A program made the position numbers and the translations under genes. Shown in pieces: positions 8,348 to 17,866 of a stretch of 64,000 nucleotides of DNA. The stretch is from CAXBOO01 sp963977425 (GTDB lineage: Bacteria > Bacteroidota > Bacteroidia > Flavobacteriales_D > Luteibaculaceae): positions 124,001 through 188,000 of the forward strand of contig CAXBOO010000005.1 in assembly GCA_963977425.1 (NCBI GenBank). Direction: 5' to 3'. Each line of letters begins with the position of its first letter. The first letter of the stretch is position 1. The notes under the pieces are model-generated. The model saw nothing but the letters and a program-made list of their open reading frames with translations, was not told the DNA's origin and did no database searches.

Positions 8348-9103
8348 ATGAAATTATTAGCATACCTATCATTGGTGCTATTTAGCGCCCCCATCTTCGC
8401 TCAAAACACCTCTGGCACAATTACTTACGAGGAAAAATTCAACATTCACAAAAGAATGACTGGTGAGCGTGCCAAATACAAAGATTTTGTACCTGAGTTC
8501 AGAATCACGAAAGGCATGTTGGTTTTTGACGAAAATTCTGCTCGTTATGCTGATAAAGAAGTGATAACAGGTATTGAAGAAGAAGTTGTAACAGAAGAAA
8601 ACTCTATGAGAGCTATGATGAAATCCATGGCACCTAAAAATGAATTCTTTATGGACTTCAAGAAGGATAAATTCATTGAGTTTAGAGAATTCCTTGGGCG
8701 TGAATTTTTAGTTCAAGGAGATAAGGTAGAACAAGCTAAGTGGAAAATAGTTCCAGAACAAAAAGAAATCAAAGGTTTCATAGCTCAAAAGGCAGAACTT
8801 ACAAATGAAGAAGGACAACTTGTAGAAGCATGGTTTACACCACAAATACCTGTAAGCATAGGACCTGCAACATATAACAAACTTCCTGGTTTGATTTTAG
8901 AAGTTAACATCAACGATGGTGACTTGGTTATATCTGCACTTGAAATCAACATGAACGAAGTAAACAAGGATTACTTAATTGCTCCGAAAAAGGGTAAAAA
9001 AGTTACTCCCGATGAATTCCAAGCCATTGTAAAAGAAAAAATGGAAGAAATGCGTGAGTCTGGCCAAGGTGGCGGAATGCACTTTAGAACAAGATCAAAT
9101 TAA
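8348..9103 (+). CDS. GLPGLI-family secreted protein
   Basis: 251 residues with signal peptide (MKLLAYLSLVLFSAPIFAQ). The body shows the family pattern: GTITYEEKFN at the mature N terminus, a central FLVQGDKVEQAKWKI segment, FIAQKAEL, VEAWFTPQIPVSIGP and the eponymous KLPGLILEV (~183). GLPGLI proteins are Bacteroidota-specific periplasmic or surface proteins of unknown function, recurrently encoded beside CarboxypepD_reg outer-membrane barrels, exactly as here. Only 13 bases separate it from the next start. Confidence 0.92.
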   Translation: MKLLAYLSLVLFSAPIFAQNTSGTITYEEKFNIHKRMTGERAKYKDFVPEFRITKGMLVFDENSARYADKEVITGIEEEVVTEENSMRAMMKSMAPKNEFFMDFKKDKFIEFREFLGREFLVQGDKVEQAKWKIVPEQKEIKGFIAQKAELTNEEGQLVEAWFTPQIPVSIGPATYNKLPGLILEVNINDGDLVISALEINMNEVNKDYLIAPKKGKKVTPDEFQAIVKEKMEEMRESGQGGGMHFRTRSN

Positions 9104-9116
9104 GCCTACTCATTCG

Positions 9117-11873
9117 ATGAAATATTTAAGCATCATTGCTGCACTCTGTATATCAGTAAGTGCTATTGCACAAAAAACAGAAGTTGCTGGTATTGTAAAA
9201 AACAAAGACGGCAAGGGTCTTGGATTTGCAACTGTAACACTCCTTTTCCCTGAAGATTCTACCCTAGCTTATTTCGATATTACCGATGAGCAAGGTATGT
9301 TTCAAGTAAAAGATGTAAAACAAGGAGCCTACCTTTTGCAAGCAGCTTTTCTTGGCCACCAAACCTTTTACAAACAATTGGATTTGAACAATGGTGAAGA
9401 ATTACTATCACTCGACCCAATCATTCTAAAAGACCGATCTACAGAACTTGGAACTGTAGAAATTGAAGGGGAAGCCATTCCTTTCCTCATCAAAAAAGAT
9501 ACAGTAGAATACAATTCTGGAGCTTTCAGAACCAAAACCAACGCTAGTGTAGAAGACCTTTTGAAGAAACTCCCGGGTGTAGAAGTTGATAAAGATGGTG
9601 CTATAAAAGCACAAGGAGAAAGTGTTCAGAAAGTTTTGGTCGATGGTAAAGAGTTTTTCTCCAACGACCCGAAACTGGCTACCAAAAACATTCCGGCTGA
9701 CGCTATTAGAAAAGTTCAGGTTTACGATAAAAAAAGCGATGCCTCAGAATTCACAGGTATTGATGACGGCGAAAGAGAAAAAACCATCAATTTATTGCTG
9801 AAAGCCGATAGAAAAAACGGTGCTTTTGGAGAAGTTACAGCCGGTTATGGTACTGAAGACAGATACGTTGGTTCTGCAAAAATCAGTCGCTTTTCAGAAA
9901 AAACGCAAGCCATGGCACTGGGTAGCATCAACAATGTAAACGACTTCGGGCTTTCTATAGGCGATCTAATTACTTTTAGTGGTGGCCCTGCAGTACTTAG
10001 AAGTGGCGGTGGACGTATTACTTCTTCAAGCGCTATTCCATTGTCCGGTCAGTCACAAAACGGACAACTTAAATCTGGTTTAGGTGGTTTAACGTACAGC
10101 TACGAATTCGGGAAAAAGAACACCATATCGGCTAACTACTTGTACTCTCACACGAATCGCGAGCTTAAAGAAGAAAGCAATTTCGAACAGTTTACACCGA
10201 CTACTTCATTCCGTTCTATTTCCTCAAATAATTCAGAGAACATTGGCAACAACCATACCGCTAATGTGTATTGGACCAATGAAATAGATAGTCTTACAAA
10301 GTTCATATTACGTGGAAGCATAGGGCAAAGCGACACAAAAGAAACGTCAAACGGTATCAGTACAACATCAGAAAGCGACGGTACTTTCAGCAATGAAAAT
10401 ACAAGCAATTCTTTTGATTCTGGAAAAAGTCCGAACGCTTCTGTGAATGGGCAATTGGTTCGAAAACTAAACGGCAAAATTGGTAGAAACGTAAAAGTAG
10501 ATTTGTCGGGTAACTTCAGCGAATCTAAAAGCACCAGTGACTGGGACAATGCCTTCGTGTTCGACACGACTCAGGCCGCTTTCGAAAACGACCAACTTTG
10601 GAGAATTGTTGACAAAAGCAACAGCTTTACAACCCGTATTCGTTTCAACGAACCTTTAGGTAAAGGATATTACTTAGAGCCGGATATTAGCTACAACCAA
10701 AACAACATCAGTTACTTACGTGGCGATTTAAACCAAAAGGATGCCAACCCAGAAGTTAGCAACCTATTAAAGCGCAATGTAAATTACACTGAGGCTGGTT
10801 TGAATTTCAAAAAAACATCTTCTACATCGAGTCTTCGCATAGGTGTAATGTTGCACACTGGAGAGCAAAATGTGACCTTAAAAGGCGATACTGTAGATGT
10901 AGACAATACGAAGAATATTAGCCGAATATTACCTTCATTATCTTACAGAAAGAAATTTGGTAAAAGCAATTGGGCATACGGACGTATCAATAGCTCAGTA
11001 GATTACCCAAGCAGTGGAAATCTATTTTCTGTTCCAAACACACAAAATCAAAACTTCATCAATGTTGGTAATACCGACTTAGCGCCAGAGAAATCTTATA
11101 CGGCCATGATGGGTATGATATTGTATGATCAGTTTACCTTCTCAAGCTTCAACGCCAATGTAAGTGCCACATTTACCGACGACAAAATCACCAACGAAAA
11201 ATTTGTAAATGATCGATTGGTTCAAATCAGCCAAACCATCAATTACAAAGATGCGGCAACGGTTAGAGGAAGCGTGAGCTACAACAGACCTATCAAAAAA
11301 TACGGCATTGTAATCGATGTAAGTGCTTCAGAAACCTTCAACCGAAACTATACCTTGGTCAACGACGAAGAGAATATTCTCAACAGCTACACACACAGTG
11401 GCGATTTCAGTATAGGAAACAAAAAGAAGAAAAAAGTAGATGCTTCAGTTGGTATTGGATTTAGCTTAACCGATAGCAAATACAGTGTACAAACCGACTT
11501 GAACAATCAATTTCTAACCACTACTTATTTCGGAGACATTGAATGGTTCATTACCGATAGCTGGACTTTTGGAACGGCATTGGATTATAACATTTACGAC
11601 AGTCAAAGTTTTGGTGACAAACAACGTGTACCATTGCTTACAGCTGAATTAAGCCACAGTTTCTTACAAGGCGACAGAGGCATACTTAAAGTAAGTGCAT
11701 TCGATTTATTGAACCAGTATAATGGCATCAACCGTGTAGCTTACCAAAACTCAATTGGTGAAACTCGCTCGAATGTTGTTGGACAATATTTCTTGCTAAG
11801 CTTTACTTACAAATTGAATAAGTTGGCAGCCGAAAGCAACAAAGGCGGTGGAATGATGTTCCACGGAAGATAA
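9117..11873 (+). CDS. TonB-receptor-like outer-membrane beta-barrel protein with CarboxypepD_reg domain
   Basis: 918 residues from the ATG at 9117, chosen because it begins the signal peptide MKYLSIIAALCISVSAIAQ; an in-frame upstream start at 9054 would overlap the GLPGLI gene and bury the signal. Order: signal, CarboxypepD_reg-like domain (~22-105, EVAGIVKNKDGKGLGFATV), plug-like domain (~130-240, VEDLLKKLPGVEVDKDGAI, KVLVDGKEFFSNDP), then a long barrel (OMP_b-brl type) with many aromatic strands and ending in FTYKLN plus a short Gly/Met tail. It lacks an evident TonB box. Likely partner of the upstream GLPGLI protein; the cargo is unknown. Confidence 0.88.
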   Translation: MKYLSIIAALCISVSAIAQKTEVAGIVKNKDGKGLGFATVTLLFPEDSTLAYFDITDEQGMFQVKDVKQGAYLLQAAFLGHQTFYKQLDLNNGEELLSLDPIILKDRSTELGTVEIEGEAIPFLIKKDTVEYNSGAFRTKTNASVEDLLKKLPGVEVDKDGAIKAQGESVQKVLVDGKEFFSNDPKLATKNIPADAIRKVQVYDKKSDASEFTGIDDGEREKTINLLLKADRKNGAFGEVTAGYGTEDRYVGSAKISRFSEKTQAMALGSINNVNDFGLSIGDLITFSGGPAVLRSGGGRITSSSAIPLSGQSQNGQLKSGLGGLTYSYEFGKKNTISANYLYSHTNRELKEESNFEQFTPTTSFRSISSNNSENIGNNHTANVYWTNEIDSLTKFILRGSIGQSDTKETSNGISTTSESDGTFSNENTSNSFDSGKSPNASVNGQLVRKLNGKIGRNVKVDLSGNFSESKSTSDWDNAFVFDTTQAAFENDQLWRIVDKSNSFTTRIRFNEPLGKGYYLEPDISYNQNNISYLRGDLNQKDANPEVSNLLKRNVNYTEAGLNFKKTSSTSSLRIGVMLHTGEQNVTLKGDTVDVDNTKNISRILPSLSYRKKFGKSNWAYGRINSSVDYPSSGNLFSVPNTQNQNFINVGNTDLAPEKSYTAMMGMILYDQFTFSSFNANVSATFTDDKITNEKFVNDRLVQISQTINYKDAATVRGSVSYNRPIKKYGIVIDVSASETFNRNYTLVNDEENILNSYTHSGDFSIGNKKKKKVDASVGIGFSLTDSKYSVQTDLNNQFLTTTYFGDIEWFITDSWTFGTALDYNIYDSQSFGDKQRVPLLTAELSHSFLQGDRGILKVSAFDLLNQYNGINRVAYQNSIGETRSNVVGQYFLLSFTYKLNKLAAESNKGGGMMFHGR

Positions 11874-11912
11874 TTGGCACGCAAATTGCTAACTCTTAAA
11901 ATGTATTAATTT

Positions 11913-11944
11913 TTTGTGGGGAGTAATAATTGTTATTACTTTTA
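11913..11944 (+). promoter_or_regulatory. Putative promoter of the DUF1573 pair (TTTG-N20-TACTTTTA)
   Basis: A -33 TTTG (11913-11916), 20 bases of spacer and a -7 element TACTTTTA (11937-11944) that departs from TAnnTTTG only in the last base. The start codon at 11966 lies ~15 bases beyond the expected transcription start. Confidence 0.5.
11922..11940. promoter_or_regulatory. Inverted repeat AGTAATAA-TTG-TTATTACT within the promoter spacer
   Basis: Perfect 8-bp arms around three bases, covering the spacer and the start of the -7 box of the DUF1573 promoter. The position suits a repressor site; AT-richness makes chance possible. Confidence 0.35.
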
Positions 11945-11965
11945 CCACAATACAAACACAATAAA

Positions 11966-12412
11966 ATGAAAAAAATATTAGGATTTTTCGCAGCATTTTT
12001 AATGTTTGCTAGCTTCAACGCTAACGCACAAGAACTTAAAAATGGCCCTTACCTTGAAGTAAACAAAGAAGTTCATGACTATGGTACCATTGAAAAAGGT
12101 GGTGACCCATACTGTGAGTTTACAGTTACCAACAGCGGAACAGAGCCTTTAATTATTTCAAACGCAAAAGGATCTTGTGGATGTACAGTACCTGAGTGGG
12201 ATCGCGAACCAATAATGCCTGGTAAAACAAGCAAAATCAAAGTTCGTTACGATACTCAACGTGTTGGACCAATCAACAAAACAGTTACTTTAACTAGTAA
12301 TGCTACTAATGAGCCTACAAAAACCATTAGAATTAAAGGTAATGTAAAGCCAGAAGCAGCAAGTAAAGCACCTGTTAAAGAAGAAGGTCTTTCACCAAAA
12401 GCAAACGGTTAA
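11966..12412 (+). CDS. DUF1573 periplasmic protein (first of a pair)
   Basis: 148 residues from the ATG at 11966, chosen because the signal peptide MKKILGFFAAFLMFASFNANAQ begins there; an in-frame upstream start would precede the promoter elements. The mature part is a single DUF1573 domain: HDYGTIEKGGDPYCEFTVTNSGTEPL, the CGC motif GSCGCTVPEW, PGKTSKIKVRYDT and KTVTLTSNATNEP. This Ig-like fold is common in Bacteroidota envelopes; function unknown. The C terminus is a short Lys/Pro/Glu tail. A second, diverged DUF1573 gene follows after 9 bases. Confidence 0.88.
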   Translation: MKKILGFFAAFLMFASFNANAQELKNGPYLEVNKEVHDYGTIEKGGDPYCEFTVTNSGTEPLIISNAKGSCGCTVPEWDREPIMPGKTSKIKVRYDTQRVGPINKTVTLTSNATNEPTKTIRIKGNVKPEAASKAPVKEEGLSPKANG

Positions 12413-12421
12413 TACCCAAGC

Positions 12422-12790
12422 TTGAAAAAGTTAACCTTACTATTTATATTAATCTCCGGTTTCTGCTCTGCGCAGGAAGCGGAGATTTTTTTTGAGCAAG
12501 ATTTCCAAAAACTTGGAAAAGTTACAGAAGGAGATCAAGTGAAAATAAAATACGCTTTCACCAATACGGGCACAGAGCCCCTTTTCATTACCAAACACAC
12601 CGTTCCATGTGTTTGTACAAGAGTGCGCTTCCCTCTTAAGCCCATTGCCCCTATGGCAACCGACACTGTATATGTGTACTTCGACTCTGAAGAAAAAAAA
12701 GGGATACAAGACAGAACCATCACCTTGTATTCTAATGCCAAAAATTCTCCTACGAAAATACGCTTTAGGCTCACGGTAAAAAAGAAGTAA
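12422..12790 (+). CDS. DUF1573 periplasmic protein (second of a pair), TTG start
   Basis: 122 residues. The only start that gives a full signal peptide (MKKLTLLFILISGFCSAQ) is TTG at 12422. The mature protein repeats the upstream pattern: QKLGKVTEGDQVKIKYAFTNTGTEPLFI, a CVC motif in place of CGC, PIAPMATDTVYVYFDSEEKKG and ITLYSNAKNSPTKI. It looks like a tandem duplicate that has diverged. Co-transcribed with the upstream gene (9-base gap). Confidence 0.82.
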   Translation: MKKLTLLFILISGFCSAQEAEIFFEQDFQKLGKVTEGDQVKIKYAFTNTGTEPLFITKHTVPCVCTRVRFPLKPIAPMATDTVYVYFDSEEKKGIQDRTITLYSNAKNSPTKIRFRLTVKKK

Positions 12791-12911
12791 TACCATCACT
12801 TAGAAACAAGTTTACTACCAGCATAAATAAACTCAACACAGTTTATCTTCTTTCTGAAACACTTGATGCATATTTGCAGGCCAAACGAAAGTCATCTAAT
12901 TAATTACAGTT

Positions 12912-14111
12912 ATGCCGAGCTTATCTAAAAAGGCTATTACAATGCCTTCATCACCTATCCGAAAGTTGGTTCCATTTGCAGAAAAAGCAAAATCACAAGG
13001 AAGGGAAGTATTTCACCTAAACATAGGTCAACCTGATATTGAAACTCCAGAAGTTGCCATTGAAGCCATTAGAAACTATAGCGAAACAACTATAGAGTAT
13101 TCGCACAGTGCTGGTACTATTGGTTACCGTAAAGGCTTGGTTGACTATTACGGAAAACTTGGTGTAACGCTTACAGAAGATCAATTGTTGGTAACAACAG
13201 GCGGTTCAGAAGCATTACTTTTTGCTATGAGCACTTGTCTTGACGAAGGCGATGAAATCATTGTTCCCGAACCTTTTTATGCCAATTACAACGGTTTTTC
13301 GCAAAGTGCGGGTGTAAATATTGTACCCGTTAGTGCGGATATCAACAATGGTTTTGCCTTGCCTCCTATTTCTTCGTTTGAAGAAAAAATTACTCCGCGT
13401 ACCAAAGCCATCATGATTTGCAACCCAGGTAATCCAACCGGGTATGTATACAGCGATGAAGAATTGCAACAACTCAGCGAAATTGTTTTGATGCACGATT
13501 TGTACCTCATTGCTGATGAAGTTTACCGCGAATTTGTGTACGATGCCGATAGAGCAACTTCTGTATTAGAACTGAAAGGACTTGAGTCGAATGCCATTGT
13601 TATAGATTCTGTTTCTAAGCGATACAGCATGTGCGGTGTTCGTATTGGTGCTTTGGTTAGTAAAAACACCGATGTCATTGCAGCAGCTATGAAATTTGCA
13701 CAAGCACGTTTAAGCCCACCATCGCTTGGTCAAATAGCAGGTGAAGCGGCTTTAAAAACAGAGCAAAGTTACTTTGACAAGGTAAAGATAGATTACAACG
13801 AAAGACGTTTAACCCTAGTAAATGGATTGAACAATATACCGGGAGTATTTTGCCCAATGCCAAAAGGGGCTTTTTACTGTGTAGCCAAATTACCAGTAGA
13901 CAATGCCGAAAAATTCTGTCAATGGATTTTAGAACATTATCACTTAGACAATCAAACTCTTATGATGGCACCTGCCGCAGGTTTTTATGCGTCGCCCAAT
14001 AAAGGTTTGCAAGAAGTTAGAATGGCATATGTTCTTAAAAAAGAATCGTTACTGAGGTCATTAGAAATTCTAGAAGGCGCTTTAGCTCAATATCCAGGAG
14101 CACAAGATTAA
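12912..14111 (+). CDS. PLP-dependent aminotransferase, class I/II
   Basis: 399 residues of fold-type I. Visible PLP and substrate residues are N174 in NPGNPTG, D202 and Y205 in ADEVYREF, the Schiff-base K236 in SVSKRYSMCGVRIG and R244. The N-terminal HLNIGQPDIETP and HSAGTIGYRKGL blocks match aspartate/aromatic aminotransferases of the AspC-like subgroup Iγ. The exact amino-acid pair is not readable. It is a single gene between a stretch of no recognised feature and a weak terminator. Confidence 0.88.
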   Translation: MPSLSKKAITMPSSPIRKLVPFAEKAKSQGREVFHLNIGQPDIETPEVAIEAIRNYSETTIEYSHSAGTIGYRKGLVDYYGKLGVTLTEDQLLVTTGGSEALLFAMSTCLDEGDEIIVPEPFYANYNGFSQSAGVNIVPVSADINNGFALPPISSFEEKITPRTKAIMICNPGNPTGYVYSDEELQQLSEIVLMHDLYLIADEVYREFVYDADRATSVLELKGLESNAIVIDSVSKRYSMCGVRIGALVSKNTDVIAAAMKFAQARLSPPSLGQIAGEAALKTEQSYFDKVKIDYNERRLTLVNGLNNIPGVFCPMPKGAFYCVAKLPVDNAEKFCQWILEHYHLDNQTLMMAPAAGFYASPNKGLQEVRMAYVLKKESLLRSLEILEGALAQYPGAQD

Positions 14112-14144
14112 GCTTCTTTAGATTACCATAGTTTCCTATTTATT

Positions 14145-14190
14145 ATACCGCAGTTATAGCACTAAGCTTGGCTGCGGTATTTCTATTTTC
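14145..14190 (+). terminator. Possible terminator after the aminotransferase gene
   Basis: A 9-bp stem ATACCGCAG (14145-14153) / CTGCGGTAT (14172-14180) with an 18-base loop, followed by TTCTATTTTC. The T tract is interrupted and the loop is long, so strength is doubtful. Confidence 0.45.
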
Positions 14191-14215
14191 ATATTTTCGA
14201 GTTCCATTGATAAAA

Positions 14216-16390
14216 ATGAAAAGATTTTTCTCTTTAGCCGTCTTCGCACTGCTTTCTATAAGTACACTTTTAGCACAAACAAAACTGGATAGCGAAAGCA
14301 TTTGGTATTCGCCAAAATATTATGGCAAAACTGTTTCCGGTTTCACATCCATGGCCGATGGCAAGCACTACACAAGGCAAGACCGCAGCTTAGAAGGAAC
14401 AGAAATCAATAAATACGATTTCAAATCAGGCAAAAAAGTAGCTACTTTATTTTCTACCAAAGCACACAACATCAAACTAAGTGGTTACACTTTAAGCCCT
14501 AGTGAAGATTTCATCATTTTAGGAACAGATGTAGAAAGCATTTACAGACGATCTAGTAAAGGACATTACTACACCTACCAATTGGCTAACAAAAGTCTAA
14601 AGCCCATTGCCAACCACGACGACGGAAAAATTAGCCATCCAACATTCTCACCAAATGGTAAACATCTTGCTTTTGTAAGAGACAACAACCTGTACATACA
14701 AGAATTATCGACCGGAAAAGAAACGGCTGTTACTACCGATGGTGCTTACAATTCTATCATCAACGGAATGTGCGATTGGGTATACGAAGAAGAATTTGGT
14801 TTCACACGGGCTTTCGAATGGTCGCCATCTGGAAATTATTTAGCTTTTATCCGCTTTGATGAATCGGAAGTAAAAGAATGGGATCTAACCTACTACGGTG
14901 AATTGTATCCTGAGAAGTACAAATTCAAATACCCTAAAGCTGGAGAAGCCAATTCTAAGGTAAGCGTGAAAATGTACAGCATTGCAGACAACAAATTAAA
15001 AGACTGCACAATACCTGACAACAACGACATTTACGTACCACGTATCAACTGGAAAAATGGTAGCGATGAGTTGGTAGTATTCCAAATGAATCGTTTGCAA
15101 AACACCATGAAATTCATTTCATACGATTACAAAACTATAGGTGGCACTATTTTCTACACCGAAGTTTCAGACACGTATCTTGATCTTGATGTAACCGATT
15201 ACGTTTACTTTTTACCAAACAATCAAGGGTTTCTAAAAACGACCGAAAACGATGGTTTTGCTCACATTTATCACTTTTCAGACAATGGAAAACTTTTAAA
15301 ACAAATCACCAAAGGAGATTTCGATGTTATCGATGTTTATGGATTTGACGAAAAAAAGCAAGAAATCTATTTCCAAGCGGCTAAAAACAGCCCAATGGAT
15401 AAAGGCGTTTACAAATCGAGCATTAAAAAACCATTGATAAAAGCTTTAACGCCAGAAGTAGGAACTTCAAGAGCTAATTTCTCTAGCAATTTTTCATATT
15501 TCATAAACTTTTACTCTACAGCAAACACACCAACTACGGTTACCCTATTTACAGGTTCGGGTAAAAAGGTTCGCGTATTGGAAGACAACAAAGATCTTTC
15601 TGTTGCAATAAGCGAGTTAAAATTGAGTCCAAAGGAATTCATAACCATTCCAACAAAACATGGCAAACTGAATGCTTGGATGATCAAACCCGCCGATTTT
15701 GAAGAAGGAAAACAATACCCTGTATTGATGACTTTTTACAACGGACCTGGAAGAAACATGGTAGAAAATGCTTGGGGTGGTATTACCGGCTTATGGCATC
15801 ATCAACTTACCCAAATGGGATACATTGTAGCCTGTGTAGATGGTAGAGGAACCATGTACCGAGGCGTGAAATTCAAAAAAAGCACCTACTTACAACTAGG
15901 AAAATTAGAAACAGAAGATCAAATTACATCGGCAAAATGGTTGGGTAAACTGCCTTACGTTGATGCCGATAGAATTGGAGTTCAAGGTTGGAGCTATGGC
16001 GGTTACATGGCCGCTTTGTGTATGACCAAAGGAGCTGATGTATTCAAGGCCGGAGTATCGGTTGCTCCTGTTACAAACTGGAGATATTACGATAACATTT
16101 ACACTGAGCGATTCATGCGTACTCCACAAGAGAATGCTTCTGGATACGATGACAATTCCCCCATCAATCACGTAGAAAAACTGAAAGGTGCATTCTTATT
16201 GGTACACGGCGATGCTGATGACAATGTTCATGTTCAAAATACCATGGAAATGGTGGATGCTTTGGTAAAAGAAAACAAAGACTTTGAATTGTTTATCTAC
16301 CCAAATAAAAATCATGGTATTTACGGCGGAAAAACCCGTTTACACCTGTTCAACAAAATCAACAAGTTTTTAGAAAATAATCTTAAATAA
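14216..16390 (+). CDS. Dipeptidyl-peptidase IV-like S9 family serine peptidase
   Basis: 724 residues from the ATG at 14216, which begins a signal peptide (MKRFFSLAVFALLSISTLLAQ); an earlier in-frame start at 14168 adds a non-signal extension. An N-terminal DPPIV beta-propeller (~30-460) precedes the alpha/beta-hydrolase domain with the triad Ser593 in GWSYGGYMAAL, Asp668 in HGDADDNV and His700 in NKNHGIYGG. The propeller contains the DWVYEEEF Glu motif that binds the substrate N terminus. It releases X-Pro/X-Ala dipeptides in the periplasm. Twelve bases downstream starts a POT peptide transporter, which would import the products. Confidence 0.95.
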   Translation: MKRFFSLAVFALLSISTLLAQTKLDSESIWYSPKYYGKTVSGFTSMADGKHYTRQDRSLEGTEINKYDFKSGKKVATLFSTKAHNIKLSGYTLSPSEDFIILGTDVESIYRRSSKGHYYTYQLANKSLKPIANHDDGKISHPTFSPNGKHLAFVRDNNLYIQELSTGKETAVTTDGAYNSIINGMCDWVYEEEFGFTRAFEWSPSGNYLAFIRFDESEVKEWDLTYYGELYPEKYKFKYPKAGEANSKVSVKMYSIADNKLKDCTIPDNNDIYVPRINWKNGSDELVVFQMNRLQNTMKFISYDYKTIGGTIFYTEVSDTYLDLDVTDYVYFLPNNQGFLKTTENDGFAHIYHFSDNGKLLKQITKGDFDVIDVYGFDEKKQEIYFQAAKNSPMDKGVYKSSIKKPLIKALTPEVGTSRANFSSNFSYFINFYSTANTPTTVTLFTGSGKKVRVLEDNKDLSVAISELKLSPKEFITIPTKHGKLNAWMIKPADFEEGKQYPVLMTFYNGPGRNMVENAWGGITGLWHHQLTQMGYIVACVDGRGTMYRGVKFKKSTYLQLGKLETEDQITSAKWLGKLPYVDADRIGVQGWSYGGYMAALCMTKGADVFKAGVSVAPVTNWRYYDNIYTERFMRTPQENASGYDDNSPINHVEKLKGAFLLVHGDADDNVHVQNTMEMVDALVKENKDFELFIYPNKNHGIYGGKTRLHLFNKINKFLENNLK

Positions 16391-16402
16391 CAACCACAAA
16401 CT

Positions 16403-17791
16403 ATGAATAATCAATTGCAATATCAGGGTGAATTAATGGGGCATCCTAAGGGCCTATTCATCTTGTTTTTCACTGAATTATGGGAACGATTTTCATACTA
16501 TGGTATGAGAGCCATTTTGGTTCTTTACATCATTAGTCAAGCTTCTGGTGCAAACCCAGGGTTAGGTTGGAGCAACGAAGATGCTTTAGCTTTATACGGT
16601 TGGTATACTATGGCTGTATATGTTGTATCTATTCCAGGTGGTATTATTGCTGATAAATTATTAGGTCAAAAAAAGACTGTCATGCTGGGCGGTTTACTCC
16701 TATGTGTTGGTCACGGTATTTTAGCCGTTGAGCAAATGTGGGCATTCTACACAGGTCTGGTACTAATTGTATTAGGTGTTGGTTGCCTTAAACCAAACAT
16801 TTCTACCATGGTAGGCGGTTTGTACAAACAAGGTGACGAAAGAAGAGATAAAGGTTTTACTATTTTCTACATTGGTATCAACGTTGGAGCCTTCATGTCT
16901 TCTTTATTAGTAGGATGGATTGGAGAAACTTACGGATGGCACTATGGATTCGGCTTAGCGGGTATAGGTATGGTTATAGGTCAAGTTGTTTACATCTGGG
17001 GACAGAAATATTTAGTAGGTGTTGGTGATTACATTGGAGGTTCTAACAACAAAAATTCTGACTTAGCTAAAAAACCATTGACATCTATTGAAAAAGATAG
17101 AATTGTAGTCATGCTATTGTCTTTCCTTATTGTAATCATTTTCTGGGGAGCTTTCGAACAAGCTGGTGGTTTGATGAACATCTACACTTTAGAAAAAATT
17201 GACCGTGTAGTACTAGGATTTGAAATTCCTGCATCTGTATTTCAAAGTGTGAACGCTTTCTTCATTATGACTTTAGGAACAGTAGTAGCAGCTATTTGGG
17301 CCAAACGAAAATTCAAAGGCAAAGAATCATCTTCATTATTCAAAATGGCATTAGGTGTAATCATTATGGGTACAGGTTTTGTTTTTATGACCATTGCCGC
17401 TATTGAAGCTGGTGCTGCTACCGACGGGAAAGCTGCTTTAATTTGGTTGATTTTAGCGTATCTATTCCATACTGTTGGTGAACTTTGTGCTTCACCAGTA
17501 GCATTATCATTCATTACCAAATTGGCTCCTGTGAAGTATGCTTCTATAATGATGGGTGTTTATTTTGCTGCTACAGGATTCGGTAATAAATTAGCTGGAT
17601 TGATTGGAGAATCAAGTGCTAACGCATCTGAACTATCAATCTTTACTGGTATTGCAATTTTCTGTGTATTATTCGGATTGGTTATCATCGCTATCTTGAA
17701 ACCACTAAAACGTCTTACACATGGAGCTGAAGATTTGGTGATTGAAAAACCTATCGATGATCAAAGCCAAGGTGAATTAGTTGAAAACTAA
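16403..17791 (+). CDS. POT-family proton-coupled oligopeptide transporter (1)
   Basis: 462 residues, ~12 or more hydrophobic segments. The signature ExxERFxYYG lies at 25-34 (ELWERFSYYGMRAILVLY), followed by the GGIIADKLLGQKK loop and FYIGINVGAF, both POT/PTR2 hallmarks, and the WGAFEQAGG element before TM7. It imports di- and tripeptides with protons. It lies 12 bases behind the dipeptidyl-peptidase gene and ends at an intrinsic terminator, after which a paralogue follows. Confidence 0.95.
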   Translation: MNNQLQYQGELMGHPKGLFILFFTELWERFSYYGMRAILVLYIISQASGANPGLGWSNEDALALYGWYTMAVYVVSIPGGIIADKLLGQKKTVMLGGLLLCVGHGILAVEQMWAFYTGLVLIVLGVGCLKPNISTMVGGLYKQGDERRDKGFTIFYIGINVGAFMSSLLVGWIGETYGWHYGFGLAGIGMVIGQVVYIWGQKYLVGVGDYIGGSNNKNSDLAKKPLTSIEKDRIVVMLLSFLIVIIFWGAFEQAGGLMNIYTLEKIDRVVLGFEIPASVFQSVNAFFIMTLGTVVAAIWAKRKFKGKESSSLFKMALGVIIMGTGFVFMTIAAIEAGAATDGKAALIWLILAYLFHTVGELCASPVALSFITKLAPVKYASIMMGVYFAATGFGNKLAGLIGESSANASELSIFTGIAIFCVLFGLVIIAILKPLKRLTHGAEDLVIEKPIDDQSQGELVEN

Positions 17792-17808
17792 AACGTAATA
17801 TTTTATTC

Positions 17809-17841
17809 AAGGGGATTGTTTGTTCAGTCCCCTTTCTTTTT
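17809..17841 (+). terminator. Intrinsic terminator between the two POT genes
   Basis: AAGGGGA (17809-17815) pairs with TCCCCTT (17828-17834) around a 12-base loop and is followed by TCTTTTT. It would reduce readthrough into the second POT gene. Confidence 0.7.
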
Positions 17842-17866
17842 GTCTTAATTCTAAAATCAATTGAAC

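Noticed and set aside
9054..9116. Upstream extension of the outer-membrane barrel gene
   Set aside because: It lies inside the GLPGLI gene in another frame and would place a non-signal segment before a good signal peptide at 9117.
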